DNA of 64,000 nt. Origin: Bacillus sp. NTK034. Lineage in GTDB: Bacteria; Bacillota; Bacilli; Bacillales; Cytobacillaceae. The notes under the pieces are model-generated. The model had not been told where the DNA came from. It saw nothing but the letters and a program-made list of their open reading frames with translations, and made no database searches. The translations under genes and the position numbers were made by a program. Positions 50,717 through 59,896 of this stretch are shown piece by piece; the stretch's first letter is position 1, and each line of letters starts with the position of its first letter. Location of the stretch: the NCBI RefSeq assembly GCF_017303275.1, contig NZ_JAFKOJ010000008.1, forward strand, positions 186,001-250,000. The letters are read 5' to 3'.

Positions 50717-51334
50717 ATGAAATCACCAGCTAAGGGGGCCCTTGCCATGGTATTAGCAGGGGCTATAACGTTTTCTGCTGCCAATGGCATGCTGAAAGCT
50801 ACTAAACTTTTTTCAGAGGAACACTCTTCTGTTTTATCAGGTATTCAACAAAAATCTGAAGTAAACAGACAAATTGACGAAAAGGCGGAAGCAAGCATAC
50901 TGGCTGTGCAAGAGAATGCGAAACAAAAAACGGTTACAGAAGGTGCTCCTGCTTTTGAAAAATCATTAAAAAAGGAAGAGAAAAGCAATAAGATGATTGT
51001 TGCTGCTCAAACGAATACCGAAATTTCCAATCAAAAACCTGCTGTAAATCCTGTTTCAAAAGCTGTATCTGTCTCAAACGAAAAACCTTCGGCACCGGAG
51101 TCTGCCACTGCACCTGCGGGAAGCAAGCCAACAAATGAAGCATCAATACCTGAGACCAGCACAAAAGATCCAAACATACCTGTCTCTGGCACGGGAGGAA
51201 GCAGTACAACGAGTCCTGCTGCAAAAACACTCAGCCATGGACAGCAGGTTTCCCAAGCCGCAAAAGAAAAAGCTGTGAGTAATCGGGTCAGCAAAGGAAA
51301 AGAAGGCAAAGAAAACAATGGGAAAAATCATTAA
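50717..51334 (+). CDS. Exported low-complexity hypothetical protein
   Basis: A 205-residue protein with an N-terminal hydrophobic segment (GALAMVLAGAITFSAANGML) that is a signal peptide or anchor. The rest is low-complexity: Lys/Gln/Glu-rich, then Pro/Ser/Thr/Ala-rich from about 100 to 170, and a very basic C-terminus (SKGKEGKENNGKNH). Such composition suits a cell-wall or surface-exposed linker. GAGGGG stands 6 bases before the ATG. No family recognised. It is convergent with the large GT/deacetylase gene. Confidence 0.65.
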   Translation: MKSPAKGALAMVLAGAITFSAANGMLKATKLFSEEHSSVLSGIQQKSEVNRQIDEKAEASILAVQENAKQKTVTEGAPAFEKSLKKEEKSNKMIVAAQTNTEISNQKPAVNPVSKAVSVSNEKPSAPESATAPAGSKPTNEASIPETSTKDPNIPVSGTGGSSTTSPAAKTLSHGQQVSQAAKEKAVSNRVSKGKEGKENNGKNH

Positions 51335-51343
51335 ATCTATCAG

Positions 51344-51378
51344 AAAGGATCACCAGGTAATGGTGGTCCTTTTTTTTC
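51344..51378 (+). terminator. Terminator of the low-complexity protein gene
   Basis: AAGGA-x-CACC/GGTG-x-TCCTT stem with loop AGGTAAT and eight T. Confidence 0.8.
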
Positions 51379-51390
51379 TATAGTTAAGTA

Positions 51391-51424
51391 AAAGGGCCTC
51401 TCCCCAGTTTGGGAAAGGCCCTTT
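51391..51424 (-). terminator. Terminator of the GH18-NodB-GT2 gene
   Basis: AAAGGGCCT-x-TCCC/GGGA-x-AGGCCCTTT stem with loop CAGTTT; flanking T on both strands. Confidence 0.8.
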
Positions 51425-51427
51425 GAT

Positions 51428-54400
51428 TCATTTAATATTCATAATGGAATTATCCTGAGTTACATTGCCATTTCGTTTAAGTTTATTCCAGCCAACGGTT
51501 ACTCCTTTGATAGCGGAGAAGATCGATTTTACCACTACATAAGTCATCAACTGTTTATATAAAATTCGCTGCAGGAACAATGAGACCAGTGGCTTAGGGC
51601 TTTCTTTCTCCAGCCTGAACGCATATAGGGCGGCAAAGAAATCCATCAAGTAAAAAAGGACAAATCCTATGGCTGCTTTTTCAGGTTTTGGGCTGAAAAG
51701 GGCAAAGATGAACAATATATCTGCAATAGGAGAAATGGTTTGATAAACATATTGAAATAGCCACATGTTAGGCAGGGCTACATACCCTAATGAATGGTGT
51801 TTTTTGTTAAATAATGCCGCACGATGTTTCCAAAGGCATTGGAGAGTACCATATACCCATCTGTAGCGCTGCTTTGTCAGGCTTTTAATATCTTCAGGCA
51901 CTTCTGTATAGGCATAAGCCTTTTCTTCGAACTCAATTTTCTTATCGTTTCGCAATAGTGCAAGAGTGATATCCGTATCCTCCGCAAGTGTATCCTCTCT
52001 AAAGTAACCAGCTTCTTCAACCGCAGACTTTTTCCACGCACCGATGGCACCTGGTACTACGGTAATGCAATTAAGAGCTGCGAACGCTCTCCTTTCCAGA
52101 TTAAAGCCTGTCACATATTCAATATGCTGCCAATTCGTCAGGAGATTCCCCTTATTGCCAACCTTTACATTACCTGAAACCGCAGCCACTTGATTATCTT
52201 TAAAATGGCTAACAAGCAAAGAGATGGCATTTTCAGCAATGAGTGTATCTGCATCTAATGCAATTACTATTTCTCCCTTAGCTTCCTTAAATCCAAGATT
52301 TACAGCCGAGGATTTTCCGCCATTGGTTTTTTTAACTAACCGGACGCAGGGATTGTCTGAAAACGCTTCTTCAACTGCACGAGCAGTATGGTCCGTTGAG
52401 CCATCGTCGATTATCAGTATCTCAAAATCTGAATAGTCGCTCGATAAAATAGAATCTACAGTTTTGCAAATTACTTTTTCTTCATTATAAGCTGCAATTA
52501 CTACACTGACATAAGGAGTAAAGTCAGGGTCAATCTGGGTCTCTTCGTGCCTTTTAACCTGTTTCCAGGACAGGAAAACAAGAAATAAGATGCGCAGAAC
52601 ACCTAAAAGGATGGCTGAGTAAAACAAAAAGCTAAGTCCAGAGTTCCAGCTTTTAATGACCTTAAATACCGCCATATCATAAACAGAATAAGGGTTATCC
52701 TGATCAGCAAAAGGCATGATTTCAGTATCGCTTTTCCCAATTAAACCAGCAGTTGTCGTAAAAGTGTAGCCCTTATTTTTAAGTGTTTCAATAATAACCG
52801 GAAGGGCTTCTGCTGTTTTGGAGCGGTCTCCGCCAGCATCATGAAGCAAAATGACGCTGCCTTCGGATAGCTGATCCAATGTTCGATTTACAAGTTCATC
52901 TGCTGAGGATCCCTGCCAATCACCCGGGTCAATGGATTGGCCGACCATGGTATAGCCCAGCTTCTGAGCTTCCATTATAGGAAGCTGCTCGTTTCTTGTG
53001 CCCAGTTCCGTATCCGCTATGTAAGGAGGGCGAAAAAGAGTCGTAGAATGGCCGGTTATGCCTTGAATTAAGCGCTGTGTTGCATTTAATTCCATTCGTA
53101 AACGAAATGGTGTGATGGATGTAGTATCAGGGTGTGTAAAGGTATGATTTCCGATTTCGTGTCCTTCATTATAAATTCTTTTAACCAGCTGGGGATGCAT
53201 CAATGCATTTTCTCCAACAATAAAAAAGGTGCCTTTTATCCCATAACTCTTCAAAATGTCCAATATTTTTGGTGTGTACTCCGGATCCGGGCCGTCATCA
53301 AAGGTAAGAACGATTTCTTTTTTGCTGGAATTTCCATGGCGGATTACTTCAAAAGGCTTTGGATATTTTACATAGGATTCCTTTTTTATCATTCCATTGG
53401 AATCCATTTCTATATTCCTTTTTCCTTTTTCAGTTTGTGAAGCGATTTTCAATACCTCTCCGTTCCATGTATGAAGTGCTGAGACAGGACTTTCAAAGGC
53501 ACTTAGCATTTCAGATGGATTAATGATTTCCTTAGGCTTGTTAACAAAACTCCAGATAGAGGGATCCTCCGAACCGAGACGCCATATTGCTATTCCGGTA
53601 GAGCCGCCATTAATCGCAAGGTTCATCTGGTTATAAAAAGTAGCAGCATCCAAAAACCAGACAGTATGATTTTTTCCGTTTTGTTTATAGCGTAAGTAGG
53701 GGTTTCCAGCTTCCATGCTCCAATTGATAGTAAGGTTCTCCTCGCTGCCCAGCTTCATGATATCCCCAAAAGTCATGTCAGCTGCGGGTTTATCTGAACC
53801 TTCTTCCCAGTCGTAACCGTATGTTCCCAACCCTGCTACCAATTTTCCGGCTGGAATTTCAGCCTGATCCAAGTTGTCCTTAACCCAATCGGTTTGAGCG
53901 ACAGGGCCGGGTGTGCTCATGGAATAATGCTGGTCATAGAGCATGACAATCACACGGTCAGCGTATTTTGCTAAAGAAGTATAATCATAGCTTTCGTCAT
54001 TGGGCGGAACATCCAATGTCACCATTAAGCCTTCTTTGTGGAAGGCTTTATAAACTTTACTCATGAACTGAGTAAAATGGTCCTTGTCAGCTGGTTTAAT
54101 TGCTTCAAAGTCAATATTAATACCATCAAAGCCATTTGTTATCACATAAGACAGCATTTCTTTTATAAAGAGATCGTCAGCACCTGGAGCAGTGAATAGC
54201 CGGTGGAGAACATCTGAATCCCATTTGTTGTCTATAAAATTATTCACTAATGGCAGAATCTTAATTTCATGTTTATTTGCTTCTTTTACAATGGACCGGT
54301 CAGTAGAAGATTTGAGCTTTAGATCTGGTGTTACCTGCATCCATTCAGGGACTAGAGTGGTTATGGACTCTTTATTTTTTCTGAAGGATGTTTTACTATT

Positions 54401-55117
54401 CTTGTCCCAATTGACATAGAATCCATAAACCTCTTGTTTTTGTGTCATTTGCGGCATCTTTGGCTTTTCTAAAATATTTGCTGCAGAATTTGTCTTTTGA
54501 ATCTGTGGTGCCAATTCCTCTTCATTAAAGGGCTTATTTATCGGATCTATACCGGAACTTGATGCGCTTTGATCCAGATGAAGCTCAGGAAGCTTTGGAG
54601 CTGTATTTAAACTCTCTATAAAAAATGTTGATATCACAACAATTAATAGGATGAAGCCAGTGCTCATTCGCTTAATTAGGGACCACCGCGTTTTAGCAGG
54701 ATCAAGAAATATAGATTCCTGTTTTCCCTCGTTTTTTTTCAGCCCCAGGTTATAAAACCAGTGGAAGAAAAAATAGCAGACTAGTCCTACCACTCCTCCG
54801 AAGACACCTGATGCAATAGATTCCGAGGTTAAAATATTGTTTTTAAGTGTTGAAATGAACCAGGAATCTGCAAATGGGCCAAAATTCATGAAAGGCAGCT
54901 TGTGTATGTAAGGTATAAAAACAGTAATCAGAGTGCCCAGGAATAAGGCAATAATATTTAGGCGCAGCAGCAGTGAACAAACAAACAATAATGGAATACT
55001 AAAACCTTCCAAAGGTAAAAATGCCAGAAAAAAACCAAGAGTACTTGCAATCGCTCCTGCATTTCCGGAGACAGGTGCAAACAAAGATCTGACAATCCAC
55101 CTGAAAAAACGATCCAC
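51428..55117 (-). CDS. Trimodular membrane protein: GH18, NodB polysaccharide deacetylase and GT2 synthase
   Basis: A 1229-residue protein (numbering from GTG at 55117). Residues about 10-165 form a DUF2062-like membrane block and a further helix; about 225-525 a GH18-type domain with DGINIDFE (catalytic Glu338); about 595-795 a NodB domain with TFDDGPD (Asp607/608), HTFTH (His658/662), RPPY and LLHDAG; about 815-850 a membrane helix; about 865-1110 a GT2 domain with DDGSTD, DAD, EDTD and QRYRW (1083-1087), and C-terminal membrane segments. This is the layout of a processive beta-1,4/1,6-GlcNAc polymer synthase like PgaC, fused to PgaB-like deacetylase and hydrolase. The product is likely a partly deacetylated exopolysaccharide. 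GGGAGG is 7 bases before the GTG. Monocistronic. Confidence 0.85.
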   Translation of the reverse strand: MDRFFRWIVRSLFAPVSGNAGAIASTLGFFLAFLPLEGFSIPLLFVCSLLLRLNIIALFLGTLITVFIPYIHKLPFMNFGPFADSWFISTLKNNILTSESIASGVFGGVVGLVCYFFFHWFYNLGLKKNEGKQESIFLDPAKTRWSLIKRMSTGFILLIVVISTFFIESLNTAPKLPELHLDQSASSSGIDPINKPFNEEELAPQIQKTNSAANILEKPKMPQMTQKQEVYGFYVNWDKNSKTSFRKNKESITTLVPEWMQVTPDLKLKSSTDRSIVKEANKHEIKILPLVNNFIDNKWDSDVLHRLFTAPGADDLFIKEMLSYVITNGFDGINIDFEAIKPADKDHFTQFMSKVYKAFHKEGLMVTLDVPPNDESYDYTSLAKYADRVIVMLYDQHYSMSTPGPVAQTDWVKDNLDQAEIPAGKLVAGLGTYGYDWEEGSDKPAADMTFGDIMKLGSEENLTINWSMEAGNPYLRYKQNGKNHTVWFLDAATFYNQMNLAINGGSTGIAIWRLGSEDPSIWSFVNKPKEIINPSEMLSAFESPVSALHTWNGEVLKIASQTEKGKRNIEMDSNGMIKKESYVKYPKPFEVIRHGNSSKKEIVLTFDDGPDPEYTPKILDILKSYGIKGTFFIVGENALMHPQLVKRIYNEGHEIGNHTFTHPDTTSITPFRLRMELNATQRLIQGITGHSTTLFRPPYIADTELGTRNEQLPIMEAQKLGYTMVGQSIDPGDWQGSSADELVNRTLDQLSEGSVILLHDAGGDRSKTAEALPVIIETLKNKGYTFTTTAGLIGKSDTEIMPFADQDNPYSVYDMAVFKVIKSWNSGLSFLFYSAILLGVLRILFLVFLSWKQVKRHEETQIDPDFTPYVSVVIAAYNEEKVICKTVDSILSSDYSDFEILIIDDGSTDHTARAVEEAFSDNPCVRLVKKTNGGKSSAVNLGFKEAKGEIVIALDADTLIAENAISLLVSHFKDNQVAAVSGNVKVGNKGNLLTNWQHIEYVTGFNLERRAFAALNCITVVPGAIGAWKKSAVEEAGYFREDTLAEDTDITLALLRNDKKIEFEEKAYAYTEVPEDIKSLTKQRYRWVYGTLQCLWKHRAALFNKKHHSLGYVALPNMWLFQYVYQTISPIADILFIFALFSPKPEKAAIGFVLFYLMDFFAALYAFRLEKESPKPLVSLFLQRILYKQLMTYVVVKSIFSAIKGVTVGWNKLKRNGNVTQDNSIMNIK

Positions 55118-55340
55118 ATTCATTCCTCCCAAAAGTAAAGTCGAATTATGTATAATAATTTAATAGCTTTTTGGAGTGTATGCTCCAAATATCCAGAGAA
55201 TCATTATTTCGACAAAAAATGACCATCAACAAAAATTTAGGCTGTCATTCTTTAATTTTGGGGGTGGGAGAAAAAAATGTGTTTGTTTTATTATGGTATT
55301 TAAGCAATTTAAGATGAATTAATATAGGTATTGGTTTCAT

Positions 55341-55943
55341 TCAAGTTAATTTGAATACCTCATCTTCTTGTCTGCTCTTTAAGATTTCCAGCAGCTGTTC
55401 GGACATATAGTTTGAATCATATTTAAATCCATGATTTATCCATTCCGTAATCATTCCCAATATTGCATGTACATAGAAGCTTGCCTGCAATTCACGATTG
55501 ATTTTTGGGTTAAACTTTACATCTTTAAGGTCTTTCAAAGTTACCTCCTTCAGTACATCGCACAATTTGCTTTGCAATCCGGATAAGGCATTTGATTTTA
55601 CCATTAAGGAATAGAATTCTTTTTTATGACTAACATGTTCAAAAATTTTAATGGCAGAAGAGGTAAGGGTCTTTAACTGGAAGGTTTCTGTGTTCTTGTA
55701 TGGTTCGCGATAGGAGGAGATTAGATCTGATATCACATCATCGACCATTTCATCGAGGATATCCTCTTTGTATTCATAATGCTTATAAAATGTACCCCTG
55801 TTGAGATTGGCTGTCTTCACGATATCCGTTATGGTTATTTTTTTGAATTCCTTCGTCTGCATTAAGGATAATAGGGCATCCATTAAAGCTTGTTTTGATT
55901 TTGTTATTCTTCGGTCTATAGGGAGATTCTGCTTACTGGACAT
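55341..55943 (-). CDS. TetR-family transcriptional regulator
   Basis: A 200-residue regulator with the TetR HTH (ITITDIVKTANLNRGTFYKHYEYKEDI) and a helical ligand domain of the TetR_C_8 kind. I choose the ATG at 55943 behind GGAGG. It is divergent from an SDR gene; the short palindrome AGTG-TT-CACT at 56086-56095 in the SDR leader is a candidate site. Ligand unknown. Confidence 0.8.
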   Translation of the reverse strand: MSSKQNLPIDRRITKSKQALMDALLSLMQTKEFKKITITDIVKTANLNRGTFYKHYEYKEDILDEMVDDVISDLISSYREPYKNTETFQLKTLTSSAIKIFEHVSHKKEFYSLMVKSNALSGLQSKLCDVLKEVTLKDLKDVKFNPKINRELQASFYVHAILGMITEWINHGFKYDSNYMSEQLLEILKSRQEDEVFKLT

Positions 55944-56033
55944 AAAAGGCCTCCATAGTTGAAATAGGATGAAAAAATAATCAAAATACAATGAATGTGT
56001 TCAATAGTAGACAAATCGCTGATAATTTGCTGA

Positions 56034-56062
56034 TTGAATGGGCGTCCTTATTAACATATTAT
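56034..56062 (+). promoter_or_regulatory. Promoter of the SDR gene
   Basis: TTGAAT (56034-56039), 17-bp spacer, TATTAT (56057-56062). The leader then carries AGTGTTCACT (56086-56095). Confidence 0.65.
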
Positions 56063-56125
56063 AAAGATGTAAGAGATAATCAACAAGTGTTCACTAAATT
56101 ATTCAGCTGAACGGAGGAAATCTAA

Positions 56126-56887
56126 ATGAAGCTTCAGGATAAAGTAGCGATTGTAACAGGTGCAGCATCCGGAATGGGAAAAGCGATTGCGGAGTTGTAC
56201 GCAAAGGAAGGTGCAAGTGTCATTGCCGCTGACCTGAACCTGGAAGGGGCCGAGGCTGTGGTAAAGGGAATCACTGTGAATGGCGGAAAGGCCAAAGCTG
56301 TTCAGGTTAATGTTTCAAAACAAGATGATATTGAAAGAATGATAGATGGAGCTGTTCATGAATTTGGAGCGCTGGATATCCTGGTGAATAACGCAGGAAT
56401 TATGGACGGGTTTGAACCCGTTGGAGACATCCAGGATGAACGATGGGATTTAATATTTGATATTAATACAAAAGGCGTCATGCGTTCAATAAGAAAAGCC
56501 ATCCCTCTCTTTTTAGATAAAGGGAAAGGGGTAATCATCAATACTGCTTCTACAGGCGGATTAAATGGCGCCCATGCAGGCGCTGCTTATGGGGCATCAA
56601 AGCATGCCGTGATAGGGCTTACAAAAAACACTGCCTATATGTACGCAAACAGCGGCATCCGCTGTAACGCCATTGCACCAGGCGGTGTGGAAACAAACAT
56701 TGCCTCATCAATGAAAAGCCTGAATGAATTTGGATTCAGCCGTACAAAGGCTGTTCAGGGTGTTATGCCAAGAGTCGGAAAGCCGGAGGAAATTGCACAG
56801 GTTGCATTATTCCTGGCATCTGATGATTCCAGCTTTGTTAATGGATCCGTGATCGTTGCTGATGGCGGATGGACAGCAGCGTTCTAG
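56126..56887 (+). CDS. Short-chain dehydrogenase/reductase
   Basis: A 253-residue classical SDR. The cofactor motif is TGAASGMGKAIAEL (TGxxxGxG) and catalysis uses Ser (NTASTGG), Tyr (AAYGASKHAV, YxxxK) and Asn (NNAG at 90). The end VNGSVIVADGGWTAAF is also typical. It may act on a 3-oxoacyl or alcohol substrate; glucose 1-dehydrogenase labels are common but unproved. AACGGAGG is 8 bases before the ATG. A divergent TetR gene probably controls it. Confidence 0.85.
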   Translation: MKLQDKVAIVTGAASGMGKAIAELYAKEGASVIAADLNLEGAEAVVKGITVNGGKAKAVQVNVSKQDDIERMIDGAVHEFGALDILVNNAGIMDGFEPVGDIQDERWDLIFDINTKGVMRSIRKAIPLFLDKGKGVIINTASTGGLNGAHAGAAYGASKHAVIGLTKNTAYMYANSGIRCNAIAPGGVETNIASSMKSLNEFGFSRTKAVQGVMPRVGKPEEIAQVALFLASDDSSFVNGSVIVADGGWTAAF

Positions 56888-56908
56888 CAGAATCATATTT
56901 ATAGGGTG

Positions 56909-56943
56909 AGGCATCAAATCATGAAGATTTGGTGCCTTTTTTT
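56909..56943 (+). terminator. Terminator of the SDR gene
   Basis: AGGCA-x-CAAATC/GATTTG-x-TGCCT stem with loop ATGAA and seven T. Confidence 0.9.
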
Positions 56944-57083
56944 GCGATAAATAAGCTAATTGGTTTTGGCCGTGACTTGATTCATGCATAGCTGCCAAAT
57001 TCATAAAAGAATCATAATCTGAAGTTGTCCGGCAGTATGATAAAGTAATAACTTTTTGACAGATCCCCAGGAGGAGAATAGGT

Positions 57084-58558
57084 ATGGTCTTTTATCGGGA
57101 TCCACAGTTAAATACAGAAGAAATGCTATCCATCATCAGAAACGGTCTCGGCCTTTCTAAGGTCCAAAAAAAAATAATCGTTGTCGGTGCCGGTATGTCA
57201 GGTCTTGTTGCCGCTTCCCTGCTGAAGGCAGCAGGGCATGATGTGACGGTTTTAGAAGCAACACAAAGGGTTGGCGGCAGAATATTTACAATGAGGGAGC
57301 CTTTTATGGACGGAATGTATCTGGATGTGGGAGCCATGCGCATTCCTCATACTCACTCTTTAGTTTTGGAATATATAAAAAAATTCCGTTTAAAGGTAAA
57401 TGAATTCCGGAACACAACTCCTCAGGATCTTATCTTTGCCAATGGCATTAAAATAAATCGCACCATATATCAGCAAAACCCTGATATCCTGCGTTACCCT
57501 GTTGCTCCGCATGAAAAAGGGAAGACGGCGGAGGATCTGCTTACGATGGCCATTAAGCCTGTAGCAGATTTTATTAATCAAAACCCTGCTCGAAATTGGA
57601 GTATTATAGTAAAAGAATTTGACCGGTATCCGATAAGCTTCTTTCTCAGATACAACCCGGTTGGACCGAGTTTATCACCTGGTGCCCTTGAAAGCATTAA
57701 AGTTTTGCTTGGTCTGGAAGGTTTCCCGGAGTTGTCGTTTCCTGCGATTCTGCGGGAACTGCTTCCTTTATTTAGCCCGGACATTCATTTTTATGAAGTA
57801 GAAGGAGGGAATGACAAGCTTCCAAATGCTTTTTTGCCCCAGTTAAAAGAAGACCTTTATTTCGGTTATCAAATGACAAAAATAGAACAGGATCCTCAGC
57901 AGGTTACAATCCATGCCAGACATACCTTGAGTCAAAGACCTTTGATGGTCAGTGGTGATCTTGCCATCTTAACTATACCTTTTTCTTTGCTGTCCTTCGT
58001 TGAAATCGTTCCCCGGCAATCATTTTCCCCGAATAAATGGAAAGCCATAAGGGAACTGCATTATCCTCCACGAAAATTGGACTGCAGTTTAAACAGCGGT
58101 TTTGGGAACGCGAAGGTTTGCAGGGAGGAAAGCTGATGACGGATCTGCCCATTCGGTTCGCTGCCTATCCGAGCCATTTAATTGGGTCAGCAGGTTCCGG
58201 CATCATTATGGCAAGCTATACATGGGAAGATGATACTTTATCCTGGGATAACCTTAAGGAAGGAGATCGGATTCGGAATGCCCTTGACAATTTAGCTGTC
58301 GTTCATGGCAATCAGGTTTACGAGTATTTCTTAACAGGCGCCTCCCATAGCTGGTCACAATATCCGTTTTCTGGCGGAGCCTTCTCCATGTTCAAACCGA
58401 ACCAGGAAACAGAGTTATTCCCATTTATTCCTGTTCCGGAGGGAAGAGTCCATTTCGCCGGGGAACACACGTCCACAGCCCCGGGATGGATTGAAGGGGC
58501 GATTCAATCAGGAATAAGGGTTGCACTTGAAGTAACCGATTTGCCCCGCAGCTATTAG
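57084..58558 (+). pseudogene. Flavin amine oxidase family gene with a frameshift
   Basis: The first frame (57084-58136) starts after AGGAGG and encodes a dinucleotide-binding motif IIVVGAGMSGLVAASLL and VGGRIFTMRE of the amine oxidase family. Close to 58070 the match passes to the -1 frame, which runs on to 58558 with the C-terminal FAD motif HFAGEHTSTAPGWIEGAIQS. One lost base around the CCTCCACG stretch would explain it; together the parts make about 491 residues, normal for L-amino acid or monoamine oxidases. No slippery heptamer is visible, so this is a mutation or sequencing error. Confidence 0.85.
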
Positions 58559-58607
58559 GGGCGGCAAAAGCTAAAATGCGACAGGAATGTCTTTTTTTGA
58601 CGTTAAA

Positions 58608-58633
58608 ATGTGCCATAGGATAGGCACTTTTTA
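58608..58633 (+). terminator. Terminator after the amine oxidase gene
   Basis: GTGCC/GGCAC stem (58610-58627) with an 8-nt loop and TTTTT. Confidence 0.65.
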
Positions 58634-58663
58634 AAGATTTTCCAACAAATTGTACAAGACAGC

Positions 58664-58684
58664 TGTAAACGCTTTCATTATAAT
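58664..58684 (+). promoter_or_regulatory. Perfect cre site overlapping a -10 element
   Basis: TGTAAACGCTTTCA (58664-58677) matches the CcpA cre consensus TGWAANCGNTNWCA at all 14 positions. TATAAT (58679-58684) follows directly. CcpA bound here would repress the small gene at 58718 in glucose. No strong -35 is seen. Confidence 0.75.
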
Positions 58685-58717
58685 TAAATTAACAGATAGG
58701 AAGGGGGATGCGTTCAG

Positions 58718-58849
58718 GTGGAACTTTTAATGGAACAATGTGAACATGGCCAGCAGGAAGAACCTTGTGAAAAGTGTGCCCCTAATCTAGAAGGGGAAGA
58801 GAGTTACGACACCTCTGAATATGACTATCATAAGAGACTGTGGTTCTAA
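58718..58849 (+). CDS. Small acidic Cys-containing protein
   Basis: A 43-residue protein with Cys7, Cys16 and Cys19 (EPCEKCAP), and an acidic centre. GGAAGGGGG lies 10 bases before the GTG start. Its promoter region carries a perfect cre site, so it is probably carbon-regulated. The Cys-x-x-Cys pair plus Cys7/His9 could bind zinc. No family recognised. Confidence 0.55.
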   Translation: MELLMEQCEHGQQEEPCEKCAPNLEGEESYDTSEYDYHKRLWF

Positions 58850-58850
58850 G

Positions 58851-58917
58851 AAAAGCCTCAGCGCCTTGCCCGCCCCGGTTTCGTGAACTCGAGGGGGCAG
58901 GCGCTGAGGCTGGACAA
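58851..58917. repeat. Dispersed palindromic (REP-like) element
   Basis: GCCTCAGCGCCT/AGGCGCTGAGGC, a 12-bp perfect stem extended by GCCC/GGGC, flanked by AAGAAAA and GGACAAT. It matches the ends of the larger element at 4056 (GAAAAGCGCAAGCGCC ... GGCGCTGAAGCTAGACAA) and belongs to the same family. It lies 2 bases after the small gene and may serve as its terminator. Confidence 0.8.
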
Positions 58918-58941
58918 TTTCAATTGATTGTATTTTAAAAG

Positions 58942-58976
58942 ACACTTGGAGAAAAAATTTTCCCAAGTGTTTTTTC
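58942..58976. terminator. Terminator before the 2OG oxygenase gene end
   Basis: ACACTTGG/CCAAGTGT perfect 8-bp stem with a 13-nt loop and T-runs for both directions. Confidence 0.8.
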
Positions 58977-58979
58977 TAT

Positions 58980-59624
58980 CTAAAATTTCTTTCTCCTCAT
59001 CCATTGCGTAGCAGCCCATTTATCTCCGATGACAACAGGTGCACCGCCATGAAGTGTCAGGTCGTTTAAGTTCTGATCATTATAAAAGTATTCAAAATAA
59101 ACAGCCATGCCTTTTTGTGGAGAAACGGAGAAGTTAAGCTTAGGAAAATACGTTTCCCCGCCCTGTTCCACATCATTCAGGTACATGACGAGCGTGCTGA
59201 TTCTCGGATTGCTTGCTGCTCTGCTGGTTGAAGAGAAAAAGTCAAAATGAGCTTTATATTCCTGGCCTATTTTATAATTAAGGATCTGCAGCCCTTCACC
59301 ATGCTCAACTGGAATGTTCATGATTTGTGAGATTCTTTTTTCGATTCTGGAGACAATTTCATTCTCCCCTTCATGGAAAAAAGTACTGCTGCTGGTTCGC
59401 AGTTCATCAGCTTCAATGGAGTTGGCAACTTTTGAACGCTGCATGCGCTCTTTTGATTGCTGAATCAGCTGGTCACATTCTTCATCGCTCAGGACATTTC
59501 CCAGAATCACGATCAATGGTTCTGCTAATCTGGCAATTATATGAATTTCCCGATCTTCTGTAATAATCTTATTTCCAACATGATCAAAAATCGTTGGTTC
59601 TTTAATAGATGCATCCATTGCCAT
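58980..59624 (-). CDS. 2-oxoglutarate/Fe(II) oxygenase, prolyl 4-hydroxylase-like
   Basis: A 214-residue protein with the complete double-stranded beta-helix motif: His126-x-Asp128 (AHFDFF) and His192 (LTLHGGAPV) bind Fe(II), and Lys202 (IGDKWAATQW) binds 2-oxoglutarate. Length and sequence match the Bacillus anthracis-type prolyl 4-hydroxylase family; substrates may be collagen-like proteins or elongation factors, none visible here. Start ATG 59624 lies 9 bases after AGAGG; two further starts just upstream cannot be excluded. Confidence 0.85.
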   Translation of the reverse strand: MAMDASIKEPTIFDHVGNKIITEDREIHIIARLAEPLIVILGNVLSDEECDQLIQQSKERMQRSKVANSIEADELRTSSSTFFHEGENEIVSRIEKRISQIMNIPVEHGEGLQILNYKIGQEYKAHFDFFSSTSRAASNPRISTLVMYLNDVEQGGETYFPKLNFSVSPQKGMAVYFEYFYNDQNLNDLTLHGGAPVVIGDKWAATQWMRRKKF

Positions 59625-59896
59625 ATACATCAACCTCTTTTTATTTAGTTTTCTGAAAATTCAATATATTTAAAGGCTGCTTAAAGTATTTCTATTAGTG
59701 CGTTCCATCCTCCTATACAAATGGATGTCTGTGTCAGTTTTTCAACTGGCTGAATTTATTTTACACTCTGATATGAAGGAATTCTATCTTTTTTTTACTG
59801 GAAACTATTAAAATAGAAAGGAGGCTTCTGCATTTTATTGATTTTTCGGGAATATATTTCAATACATAAGCCAGTCTGAACAAAAGGAGATGGCCA

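Noticed and set aside
57084-58558. Programmed -1 frameshift in the amine oxidase
   Set aside because: No X-XXY-YYZ slippery heptamer and no convincing downstream structure at the overlap; simple base loss explains it.
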